DNA of 5,872 nucleotides from Actinomycetota bacterium (GCA_009699825.1 WLNM01000076.1:1-5872), one strand, 5' to 3'; positions 1 to 5,850 are shown, counted from the stretch's first letter. Translations and numbers: made by a program. Notes: generated from the sequence alone by a model not told the origin.

Positions 1-870
1 GAAGCATTCGATGGAATTGATGTTGCAATGTTTGACGTACCAGATGAAATTTCTGCAGAGTGGGCACCAATTGCGGCATCTCGCGGCGCGGTTGTTGTTG
101 ATAACTCTGGCGCGTTTCGAATGGACGCTGATGTTCCGCTAGTTGTTCCAGAAGTAAATCCTGAAATGGTGAAACAACGTCCTCGCGGAATTATCTCTAA
201 TCCAAATTGCACAACACTTTCGATGATCGTAGCAATGGGTGCGTTGCACAAGGCATACGGCTTAAAAGAATTAGTTGTCTCTTCATATCAAGCAGCATCA
301 GGTGCCGGTCAATCTGGAATCGATGCGCTGCGCGCACAAATGAAACAAGTTGCAGGTACTGATGCAGGTAATGTTGCAGGTGATGTCCACAAACTGGTAA
401 CAGATCTTGGCCCATTCCCTGCGCCCCTCGCACTCAATGTTGTGCCATGGGCTGGTTCACTAAAGGCAGATGGATATTCCTCTGAAGAGTTAAAAGTTCG
501 CAATGAATCTCGCAAAATTCTTGGACTTTCAAACTTAAAAGTTTCCGCAACATGTGTTCGCGTTCCGGTTATTACAACTCACTCATTAACAGTTCATGCT
601 GTCTTTGAAAAAGAACCATCACGCAAAGCAGCGCAAGATATTCTTGCTAACGCAGCTGGCGTAAAACTTGTTGATGATCCAGAAAATTACAAATTCCCAA
701 CACCTGCAGATGTAGTTGGTACAGATCCAACGTGGGTCGGTCGAGTTCGAAAGAGCATCGATGATCCAATGGCACTGGATTTATTTGTCTGTGGCGACAA
801 TTTACGCAAAGGCGCTGCGCTTAATACCGCGCAGATTGCCGAACTACTTGCTCTTGAATTTACTAAGTAG
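1..870 (+). CDS. asd: Aspartate-semialdehyde dehydrogenase, 5'-truncated by window edge
   Basis: Reduces 4-aspartyl phosphate to aspartate semialdehyde with NADPH in the cytoplasm, the branch point to lysine/diaminopimelate, threonine and methionine. The frame is open from base 1, so the gene begins upstream; the ATG at 28 is internal, because the residues before it (EAFDGIDVA) already fit the family. 289 residues are visible; against a usual length near 345-365, about 60 N-terminal residues, including the glycine-rich nucleotide-binding loop, are missing. Seen: DNSGAFRMD and VPLVVPEVN, the catalytic-cysteine motif SNPNCTT (Cys at visible residue 70), YQAASGAGQSG (Gln97), VPVITTHS with the probable catalytic His194, and the C-terminal DNLRKGAALN segment. 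No catalytic residue looks damaged. The stretch MFDVPDEISAEWAP stands where many Asd proteins have an SAGG-type loop; I believe this is an actinobacterial variant. Family assignment is very secure. Confidence 0.97.
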   Translation, partial: EAFDGIDVAMFDVPDEISAEWAPIAASRGAVVVDNSGAFRMDADVPLVVPEVNPEMVKQRPRGIISNPNCTTLSMIVAMGALHKAYGLKELVVSSYQAASGAGQSGIDALRAQMKQVAGTDAGNVAGDVHKLVTDLGPFPAPLALNVVPWAGSLKADGYSSEELKVRNESRKILGLSNLKVSATCVRVPVITTHSLTVHAVFEKEPSRKAAQDILANAAGVKLVDDPENYKFPTPADVVGTDPTWVGRVRKSIDDPMALDLFVCGDNLRKGAALNTAQIAELLALEFTK

Positions 871-873
871 GCT
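868..873 (+). promoter_or_regulatory. Possible -10 box (TAGGCT) for leaderless yqeY
   Basis: TAGGCT fits the actinobacterial TANNNT form and lies 6 bases before the yqeY ATG. It overlaps the asd stop codon. There is no convincing Shine-Dalgarno before yqeY (only TAGG), so a leaderless transcript is one explanation. Read-through from asd is another. I see no -35 at suitable spacing, and a single TANNNT match is weak evidence. Confidence 0.25.
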
Positions 874-879
874 ATCCCC

Positions 880-1332
880 ATGAGTATTAAAGAAACTTTG
901 CAAGCAAACCTGACTGAAGCAATCCGTAGTCGTGATGAAATTGTTTCCGGCACGATCCGAATGGTTTTAACTGCAATTACAAATGAAGAAGTTTCAGGCA
1001 AGGAAGCGCGAGTACTTACTGATGCCGAAATTATTACCGTGCTTTCACGTGAAGCTAAAAAGCGCCGTGAAGCGGCAGAAGCATTTGCAGATGCTGGTCG
1101 CGCCGATAAAGCAGCACTCGAAAAAGCCGAGGGCGAAGTTATTGCTAAGTATTTGCCAGAGCAGATGTCTGAAGATGAGATTAAGAAACTTATTGCCGCT
1201 GCAATTGCACAAACAGGTGCAAGTGGCCCTGGCGATATGGGCAAAGTTATGGGAGTTATTAAGTCACAAACTGCAGGGAAAGCAGATGGTGGCACCGTGT
1301 CTGGTCTAGTGAAAGAAGCGTTAAACAAATGA
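880..1332 (+). CDS. yqeY: GatB/YqeY-domain protein
   Basis: A 150-residue protein of the stand-alone YqeY family, which resembles the C-terminal tail domain of GatB, a subunit of the tRNA-dependent amidotransferase. The molecular role is not settled; tRNA binding or amidotransferase-like helper activity has been suggested from the domain. Seen: a basic helical N-terminal half (residues 1-80, with SREAKKRREAAEAF at 56-69), then the family signatures YLPEQ at 91-95, GDMGKVMG at 118-125 and GKADGG at 133-138. Length is normal and no residues look lost. The start follows the asd stop by nine bases, and its end overlaps the next gene by ATGA, so it probably belongs to a plus-strand operon. In other actinobacteria this gene lies near a penicillin-binding protein gene (from memory); here it directly follows asd, an arrangement I infer to reflect genome reduction. 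Confidence 0.95.
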   Translation: MSIKETLQANLTEAIRSRDEIVSGTIRMVLTAITNEEVSGKEARVLTDAEIITVLSREAKKRREAAEAFADAGRADKAALEKAEGEVIAKYLPEQMSEDEIKKLIAAAIAQTGASGPGDMGKVMGVIKSQTAGKADGGTVSGLVKEALNK

Positions 1333-1484
1333 AATATGAATACGCAACAGTTCCTTTGTTATCTCACGCAACAAAACAAATTCTTGATACATGGGGTTCT
1401 GATGGTTGGGAACTCGTACAAGTTATTCCGGCCCCAGGTACAGGCGAACAATTAGTTGCGTACATGAAAAGAGAGATCAAGTGA
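1329..1484 (+). CDS. Small DUF4177-type protein, 51 aa
   Basis: A 51-residue protein from an ATG whose last bases form the yqeY stop (ATGA), ending in a TGA inside the ridA start (GTGA). It begins MKYEYATVPLLSHATKQILD, carries DGWELV at residues 25-30 and ends VAYMKREIK. The aromatic N-terminus, the DGWELV turn and the terminal YxKR strand fit the DUF4177 family, and a counterpart of about this size occurs just before ridA in mycobacteria (annotated Rv3678A in M. tuberculosis, from memory). It has no membrane segment or signal peptide and no catalytic motif I recognise; function is unknown. Four-base overlaps on both sides imply translational coupling, so its amount is probably tied to YqeY and RidA. 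AGAAG at 1314-1318, ten bases upstream, is at best a weak ribosome site. Conserved position beside ridA hints at a related job, but that is inference. Confidence 0.9.
   Translation: MKYEYATVPLLSHATKQILDTWGSDGWELVQVIPAPGTGEQLVAYMKREIK
1471..1475 (+). promoter_or_regulatory. Shine-Dalgarno-like GAGAG supporting ridA GTG start
   Basis: GAGAG lies five bases before the GTG at 1481, in a purine-rich run inside the end of the DUF4177 gene. It favours this GTG over the upstream ATG at 1406, which has no family support. Confidence 0.5.
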
Positions 1485-1945
1485 GCACCGATGTTCGCGC
1501 AAAACTTGCCGAACTTGGCTTAGAGCTTCCTGTTGCTGCAAAACCAGTTGCGGCATATGTTCCAGCGGTTCGCACCGGCAACATTGTTTTTACTGCGGGT
1601 CAATTACCTCTCGTAAATGGTGAAATGGCTGGAACTGGAAAAGTTGGAGATGGTGTTACGCCAGAGCGTGCTAAAGAACTTGCACAAATTTGCGCACTCA
1701 ATGCACTTGCAGCAGTTGCACTAGTTGCAGATGTAAACAAGATTTCAAAAGTTGTCCGTGTAGTTGGTTACGTAAATGGTGCATCCGGTTACATTTCTCA
1801 ACCTGTTGTTGTTAATGGCGCATCGGAACTATTTGTACATATTTGGGGTGAAGCAGGAAAGCATGCACGTTCTGCTATTGGTGTTGCTGAATTGCCTTTA
1901 GATTCGCCCGTTGAAATTGAACTAACGGTAGAAATCGCGGATTAG
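1481..1945 (+). CDS. ridA: RidA/YjgF-family enamine/imine deaminase-like protein
   Basis: A RidA-superfamily protein of 154 residues; classical members hydrolyse 2-aminoacrylate and related enamines released by pyridoxal-phosphate enzymes such as threonine/serine dehydratase. The GTG at 1481 is chosen: it yields the family-like STDVRAKLAELGL start, has GAGAG five bases upstream and overlaps the preceding stop by GTGA. The longer ATG at 1406 would add 25 residues that are just another frame of the DUF4177 gene. Seen: PVAAYVPAVRTGNIVFTAGQ (22-41), VVRVVGYVNG (91-100), HARSAIGVAELP (128-139) and VEIELTVEI near the end. By remembered alignment, Tyr26, Arg130 and Glu145 match Tyr17, Arg105 and Glu120 of E. 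coli RidA. It is about 25 residues longer than E. coli RidA and has a VNGASELFVHIWGEAGKHARS stretch typical of a longer actinobacterial subgroup, so its exact substrate is uncertain. Confidence 0.93.
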   Translation: MSTDVRAKLAELGLELPVAAKPVAAYVPAVRTGNIVFTAGQLPLVNGEMAGTGKVGDGVTPERAKELAQICALNALAAVALVADVNKISKVVRVVGYVNGASGYISQPVVVNGASELFVHIWGEAGKHARSAIGVAELPLDSPVEIELTVEIAD

Positions 1946-1960
1946 TTTTTACTTACCGCG
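1936..1960. terminator. Weak inverted repeat over ridA/crp convergent stops
   Basis: CGCGG at 1936-1940 pairs with CCGCG at 1956-1960 around both stop codons. Inside, AGT (1944-1946) can pair with ACT (1951-1953) across a TTTT loop, with a bulge and a mismatch between the two stems. Neither strand has a proper T tract after the stem, so intrinsic termination is doubtful, but it is the only structure available where two genes converge with a 3-base gap. Confidence 0.25.
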
Positions 1961-2632
1961 CTTTGTTAGACGTTCTACATCTGTAATTAAGACTGAGCGA
2001 CCATCTAGTTTGAGCCAATTACGACCGGCAAAATCGGCAAGTGCTTTGTTAACTGTTTCGCGTGAAGCACCAACTAATTGGGCTAGTTCTTCTTGTGTTA
2101 GATCATGATTTACTAGCAAACCTTCATCAGTCATTTTTCCGAAGCGATCACCAAGATCGATAAGTGCTTTTGCAACACGACCAGGAACATCTGAGAAAAC
2201 TAAATCACCAACTGCTTCATTAGTGCGGCGAAGTCTTTGTGAAAGACGTGCGAGTAAATGAAGAGCAACATCTGGATTTTGACGGAGCCAAGGAATTAAC
2301 TTGTCATGGCCAAGAGATAAGAGTTTTGCATCTGTCACAGCAGTGGCTGTTGATGTGCGTGGGTTGGGATCAAAAAGTGAAAGCTCACCAAACATTTCAC
2401 CGGGCCCAAGAATTGATAACAAGTTTTCGCGACCATCGCCACTAGATGTTCCGAGTTTTAATTTACCTTCAAGAATTACGTATAGGTGATCGCCTTCGTC
2501 ACCTTCGGCGAAGAGCACGTTTCCTTTAGAAATCTTGACGCTATCCATTGATGCGCGAAGCGATGCGGCAGAGGCTTCATCTAGCGCAGTAAAAAGCGGT
2601 GCGCGGCGAACGACATCTTCTTCTGGGGTCAC
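1949..2632 (-). CDS. crp: Crp/Fnr-family cAMP receptor-type transcription regulator
   Basis: A global regulator of the actinobacterial Crp (GlxR) type, acting as a cytoplasmic DNA-binding dimer. I choose the GTG at 2632, giving 227 residues that begin TPEEDVVRRAPLF, very close in length and start to the 224-residue M. tuberculosis Crp. An ATG at 2680 would add 16 unrelated residues and run into nth. Seen: a cyclic-nucleotide-binding barrel (about 14-115) with the phosphate-binding cassette FGELSLFDPNPRTS (81-94: Gly82, Glu83, Arg92, Thr93, Ser94), a dimer helix with Thr137-Asn138, and a C-terminal winged helix whose recognition helix GASRETVNKAL (188-198) has Arg191 and Glu192. These match the mycobacterial residues at an offset of three, so cAMP binding and a GTGA-N6-TCAC-type operator are expected. 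It diverges from nth and converges on ridA. No clear operator for autoregulation is visible upstream. Confidence 0.96.
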   Translation of the reverse strand: MTPEEDVVRRAPLFTALDEASAASLRASMDSVKISKGNVLFAEGDEGDHLYVILEGKLKLGTSSGDGRENLLSILGPGEMFGELSLFDPNPRTSTATAVTDAKLLSLGHDKLIPWLRQNPDVALHLLARLSQRLRRTNEAVGDLVFSDVPGRVAKALIDLGDRFGKMTDEGLLVNHDLTQEELAQLVGASRETVNKALADFAGRNWLKLDGRSVLITDVERLTKRGK

Positions 2633-2638
2633 GAAGGG

Positions 2639-2644
2639 TACTTT
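2639..2644 (+). promoter_or_regulatory. -10 box (TACTTT) of leaderless nth promoter
   Basis: TACTTT fits TANNNT and ends six bases before the nth ATG at 2651, so transcription would start at the A of the start codon. There is no Shine-Dalgarno upstream of nth, as expected for a leaderless mRNA. No good -35 is visible on this strand, which is common in actinobacteria. It overlaps five of the six bases of the crp -10 box on the other strand. Confidence 0.5.
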
Positions 2645-2668
2645 ACTCGCATGAGAGCAGATAGTGAA
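2640..2668 (-). promoter_or_regulatory. crp promoter: TTCACT-N17-TAAAGT, leaderless spacing
   Basis: On the minus strand, TAAAGT (2645-2640) lies seven bases before the crp GTG at 2632. TTCACT (2668-2663) stands exactly 17 bases upstream of it and matches four of six bases of the TTGACA consensus. Start of transcription at or next to the GTG is predicted. The -35 lies within the first codons of nth, so polymerase at one promoter should hinder the other. Confidence 0.5.
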
Positions 2669-3349
2669 ACTCGTAGCCAAGCCAAGGCTATCTATCGCAT
2701 CTTGTGCAAGACATATCCAAATATTAGGTGTGAATTAGATTTTTCAAATCCCTTGCAATTATTGGTAGCAACTGTTTTATCTGCACAGTGCACTGATAAG
2801 AGAGTCAATCAAGTAACGCCTGCACTCTTCAAGAAATATAAGAATGCCAAGGATTATTCACGTGCAAAGATTGAAGACATCGAAGAGTTAATTTTTTCAA
2901 CAGGTTTTTATCATGCGAAAGCTCGCAATATAAAAGGTTTGGCTGTTAAATTACAGAGTGAGTTTGGTGGAAAAGTTCCTGCAACGCTAGAAGAGTTAAT
3001 TACATTGCCAGGTGTTGGTCGTAAAACAGCAAACGTAGTTTTAGGTCACGCATTTGATATTCCCGGAATAACAGTAGATACACATTTTGGTCGCCTATCT
3101 CGAAGGTTCGAATGGACTTCTTCGAAAGATCCCGTAAAAGTAGAAATTGATGTGCAAGAGTTAATTCCAGAGAAAGAGTGGACTAATTTGTCACAGAGAA
3201 TGATTTGGCACGGTCGCCGTATCTGTCATTCACGCAAACCTGCCTGTGGCGCCTGTCCTGTTGCAAAGATTTGCCCATCAGTTGGAATAGGCGAGATGGA
3301 TAGAGAAAAAGCAAACCTGCTCGTCAAAACTGATAAGGATTTTAGATGA
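2651..3349 (+). CDS. nth: Endonuclease III, DNA glycosylase/AP lyase
   Basis: Removes oxidised pyrimidines from DNA and cleaves the abasic site by beta-elimination, starting base-excision repair. The 232-residue protein aligns from its ATG: SETRSQAKAIYRIL, then CELDFSNPLQLLVATVLSAQCTDKRVN (27-53). The helix-hairpin-helix LPGVGRKTANVVLG (119-132) carries catalytic Lys125, and TVDTHFGRLSRR (141-152) carries Asp143, the equivalents of E. coli Lys120 and Asp138. The iron-sulfur ligands follow the C-X6-C-X2-C-X5-C pattern as Cys192, Cys199, Cys202 and Cys208, so a [4Fe-4S] enzyme is expected. It is shorter than the mycobacterial protein at the C-terminus and looks complete. It diverges from crp with an 18-base gap, as in mycobacteria, and overlaps the next gene by ATGA, so the two are probably translationally coupled. 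Confidence 0.98.
   Translation: MRADSETRSQAKAIYRILCKTYPNIRCELDFSNPLQLLVATVLSAQCTDKRVNQVTPALFKKYKNAKDYSRAKIEDIEELIFSTGFYHAKARNIKGLAVKLQSEFGGKVPATLEELITLPGVGRKTANVVLGHAFDIPGITVDTHFGRLSRRFEWTSSKDPVKVEIDVQELIPEKEWTNLSQRMIWHGRRICHSRKPACGACPVAKICPSVGIGEMDREKANLLVKTDKDFR
3335..3339 (+). promoter_or_regulatory. Shine-Dalgarno AAGGA for the TlpA-like gene
   Basis: AAGGA lies six bases before the ATG at 3346, inside the end of nth. It is the clearest ribosome binding site in the window and confirms this start, which also gives a complete lipoprotein signal. Confidence 0.7.
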
Positions 3350-3876
3350 AACGTTTATCTATTCTCTTTGTTGCACTCCTATTTCTCAGTGGTTGCACAA
3401 CAACACCCTCAGCAATTTCAAAGGGAGAATTAGTTGATTGCTCTTCTTTATCTGTAAACCCTTCCGTTCAAGGCACGCAATTAGATTGCTTAGATGGCAG
3501 CGCTGGAATTTTTATCGAAGCGCTACGTGGTCCTGCGATTGTTAATGTCTGGGGATCATGGTGTGGACCATGCCAGGATGAAATTCCATTATTTGTTGAT
3601 TTTTATAGCAGAGCAAAAGACAAACTAGTTCTCGTCGGAATCGATGTTGAAGAAGCACAAATAACCGATGGACGTCACTTTGTAGAAACGCGTGGAATTA
3701 CATGGCCAAATCTTTATGATCCAGATGGCCGTACGGCATCGTCTCTCGGAATGGGTGTTCCAATTACTTACTTTGTAGATGCCCAAGGTGTGACTGTGTA
3801 CAAAAAAATTGGTGTGATTACTTCAGTTAAAGAATTAGAAGAGCTGACTCAAAAATACTTAGGGATCAGTATTTAA
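3346..3876 (+). CDS. TlpA/ResA-like thioredoxin-fold lipoprotein
   Basis: A 176-residue envelope protein, probably a membrane-anchored thiol-disulfide oxidoreductase on the outer face of the cytoplasmic membrane. Seen: a basic start (MKR), a hydrophobic stretch to residue 13 and lipobox LSGC with Cys17 as the lipidated residue, so signal peptidase II processing is expected. The thioredoxin domain follows: IVNVWGSWCGPC (65-76) has the active-site pair Cys73 and Cys76, and VPITYFVD supplies the cis-proline, Pro139. Two further cysteines, Cys32 and Cys48, may form a structural disulfide. Family members reduce apocytochrome c haem-binding cysteines or take part in extracytoplasmic thiol exchange; neither partner nor a CcdA-type electron donor is in this window, so the substrate is open. 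It follows nth with an ATGA overlap, as the mycobacterial homologue (Rv3673c, from memory) sits beside nth. Its stop overlaps that of acs on the opposite strand. Confidence 0.92.
   Translation: MKRLSILFVALLFLSGCTTTPSAISKGELVDCSSLSVNPSVQGTQLDCLDGSAGIFIEALRGPAIVNVWGSWCGPCQDEIPLFVDFYSRAKDKLVLVGIDVEEAQITDGRHFVETRGITWPNLYDPDGRTASSLGMGVPITYFVDAQGVTVYKKIGVITSVKELEELTQKYLGISI
3853..3874. terminator. 7-bp inverted repeat over TlpA-like/acs convergent stops
   Basis: AAATACT (3853-3859) and AGTATTT (3868-3874) are perfect inverted copies around an 8-base loop. They lie in the last codons of the plus-strand gene and touch the acs stop codon. Read for acs, the stem's final TTT continues into two more T residues, giving a short T run; read on plus there is no T tract. 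The stem has only one G-C pair, so it would be weak. A shared terminator for both convergent genes is possible but unproven. Confidence 0.35.
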
Positions 3877-5837
3877 TCTTCATCTTTAGATGTGCTTAGA
3901 CCCTGCGAAATTAGTGCCATCACATTTGGATCTGCAAGCGTTGTTGAATCTCCAACAGCGCGATTTTCTGCCACATCTTTGAGTAAGCGACGCATGATTT
4001 TTCCGCTTCTAGTCTTTGGTAGTTCTTGAACTACGACTATCTGACGAGGTTTAGCAATTGCACCAATCTCTTTTGCGACGTGCGCGCGCAGTTCTTTAAT
4101 TAACTCTTCGCCACCAACATTTGGAATTCCACCGCGCAAAATAACAAATGCAACAATTCCTTGTCCTGTCATTTCATCTGCTGCACCAACAACAGCGGCT
4201 TCTGCAACTGCTTCATGAGAAACAAGTGCGGATTCAACTTCTGTTGTCGAAATACGGTGGCCAGAAACATTCATGACATCATCGACTCGACCCAATAACC
4301 AAATTGCGCCATCGGTATCAATCTTTGCGCCATCGCCTGCAAAATAAACTCCATCAAAACGTGACCAATACGTTTCCTTGTATCGCTCTTCTTCGCCCCA
4401 AATTCCACGGAGCATTGATGGCCATGGTTTATCCAAAATTAAATAACCACCGTGACCAAGTCCAACTTCCTTTGCATTGTCGTCAACAACTTTTGCACTA
4501 ATGCCTGGCAGTGGGCGCATTGCAGATCCTGGTTTCGTATGCGTAACACCGGGCAATGGTGAAATCATGATTGCACCAGTTTCGGTTTGCCACCACGTAT
4601 CAACAATTGGACAACGATTGCCACCAATTATTTCGCGATACCACATCCATGCTTCTGGATTAATTGGTTCACCAACTGAACCAAGTAAGCGAAGTGATTT
4701 CAAATTATGCGCATTTGGAAACTCATCTCCCCATTTCATCCACGTGCGAATAAGTGTGGGCGCTGTATAAAGAATGGAAACCTTGTATTTTTCAATGAGT
4801 TCGAAGATACGACCCTTGTGAGGCGTATCTGGTGTGCCTTCATACATCACTTGTGTAGCGCCATTAATAAGTGGTCCATAGACAACGTATGAATGTCCTG
4901 TCACCCAACCAACATCTGCGGTGCACCAATACACATCTGTCTCGGGTTTAATGTCAAAAACCATCTTGTGTGTATAAGCCACCTGTGTCAGATAACCACC
5001 AGTTGTATGCGAAATTCCCTTTGGTTTTGCAGTCGTGCCAGATGTATACAAAATAAAGAGCGGATGTTCACTATCAAATGATTGTGCAACGTGATCTGCG
5101 TTTTGGCGATCAACAATGTCATGCCACCACACATCGCGATTATTTTCCCAATGAGTCTCTTGCCCGGTGCGCTTTACAACCAATACATGGGCAACATTTG
5201 TTTTTGCTTTGAGTGCATCATCAACTGCTGGCTTGAGTGCAAAGGCAACACCTTTACGATAACCGCCATCTGCTGTGATCACGAGTTTTGCATCCGCATC
5301 TTGAATACGAGATAAAAGAGCATCGGCTGAAAACCCACCGAATACAACTGAATGTGGAGCACCAATTCGGGCGCATGCAAGCATTGCAATTGCAGCTTCA
5401 GGAATCATCGGCATATAAATTGCGACGCGATCTCCATCTTTAATTCCAAGTTCAATTAATGCGTTCGCAGTTTTCTTAACTTCAGTTAGTAATTGCGCAT
5501 AAGTAATTGTGCGGGAATCGCCAGGTTCGCCTTCGAAGAAAAATGCAACACGATCTCCGCGACCTGCAGTAACGTGACGATCAAGAGCGTTAACACTTGC
5601 ATTTAACTTTCCACCAACAAACCACTTAGCAAATGGAACTTTCCAATCCAACACAGTTGTCCATGGTGCATCCCACTGCAACTCGTGTGCTTGTTTTTCC
5701 CAGAAACCTAAGTGATTTTTTTCTGCTTCGTCATACATTGCGGCTTGCGCATTAGCTTGTGCCACAAATTCTGCACTCGGTGGAAATAACCTATTTTCGT
5801 GGCCTAGGTTGGCGAGGGACTCTTGATTCTCGGACAT
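3873..5837 (-). CDS. acs: Acetyl-CoA synthetase (AMP-forming)
   Basis: Activates acetate with ATP and CoA through acetyl-AMP, feeding acetyl-CoA to central metabolism. The 654 residues match the usual length of about 650. Seen: the phosphate-binding loop YTSGTTAKPKG (264-274), the acetate pocket WVTG (Val312, Thr313) and DTWWQTETG with Trp415-Trp416, the bulky residue that limits the acyl site to small acids; the hinge GRVDD with Asp519, NVSGHR at 523-528, and PKTRSGK with catalytic Lys613. That lysine is the known target of reversible acetylation, which in mycobacteria depends on a cAMP-responsive acetyltransferase; no such gene is in this window. Ala270 stands where many homologues have glycine in the phosphate loop, a mild change. 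The ATG at 5837 is supported by a -10 box seven bases upstream. Its stop codon overlaps that of the convergent lipoprotein gene. The Trp argues against a propionate or longer-chain enzyme. Confidence 0.97.
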   Translation of the reverse strand: MSENQESLANLGHENRLFPPSAEFVAQANAQAAMYDEAEKNHLGFWEKQAHELQWDAPWTTVLDWKVPFAKWFVGGKLNASVNALDRHVTAGRGDRVAFFFEGEPGDSRTITYAQLLTEVKKTANALIELGIKDGDRVAIYMPMIPEAAIAMLACARIGAPHSVVFGGFSADALLSRIQDADAKLVITADGGYRKGVAFALKPAVDDALKAKTNVAHVLVVKRTGQETHWENNRDVWWHDIVDRQNADHVAQSFDSEHPLFILYTSGTTAKPKGISHTTGGYLTQVAYTHKMVFDIKPETDVYWCTADVGWVTGHSYVVYGPLINGATQVMYEGTPDTPHKGRIFELIEKYKVSILYTAPTLIRTWMKWGDEFPNAHNLKSLRLLGSVGEPINPEAWMWYREIIGGNRCPIVDTWWQTETGAIMISPLPGVTHTKPGSAMRPLPGISAKVVDDNAKEVGLGHGGYLILDKPWPSMLRGIWGEEERYKETYWSRFDGVYFAGDGAKIDTDGAIWLLGRVDDVMNVSGHRISTTEVESALVSHEAVAEAAVVGAADEMTGQGIVAFVILRGGIPNVGGEELIKELRAHVAKEIGAIAKPRQIVVVQELPKTRSGKIMRRLLKDVAENRAVGDSTTLADPNVMALISQGLSTSKDED

Positions 5838-5844
5838 ATAGTCA

Positions 5845-5850
5845 AGATTA
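5845..5850 (-). promoter_or_regulatory. -10 box (TAATCT) of leaderless acs promoter
   Basis: On the minus strand TAATCT fits TANNNT and ends seven bases before the acs ATG, predicting a transcript that starts at or next to the start codon. No Shine-Dalgarno lies between them. CTGAAA (5871-5866) is a 4-of-6 match to TTGACA but only 15 bases away, so the -35 is uncertain. The rest of the 35-base end segment shows no Crp-type palindrome; any operator further upstream would be outside the window. Confidence 0.5.

Noticed and set aside
983..1309. 108-codon plus-strand frame within yqeY
   Set aside because: Out-of-frame shadow rich in Lys/Leu/Gln, with no start signal or family resemblance.
687..1328. 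213-codon minus-strand open frame across the end of asd and yqeY
   Set aside because: It lies antisense to two clear family members; its Ser/Ala-rich translation has no recognisable domain and looks like a codon-usage shadow.
1406..1480. ATG at 1406 as an upstream start for ridA
   Set aside because: The added residues are a second frame of the DUF4177 gene with no RidA resemblance; the GTG at 1481 has a ribosome-site-like sequence and a GTGA overlap.
2377..2388. GTGA-N4-TCAC inverted sequence inside crp as a Crp operator
   Set aside because: Crp sites need six bases between the half-sites; here there are four, and the place is mid-gene.
2633..2680. ATG at 2680 as the crp start
   Set aside because: The 16 extra residues do not resemble any Crp N-terminus I know, and this start would lie inside nth; the GTG at 2632 gives the expected length.
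4304..5315. Chain of short plus-strand open frames opposite acs
   Set aside because: They are antisense to a strongly conserved gene and encode Cys/His/Ile-rich shadow peptides with no domain.
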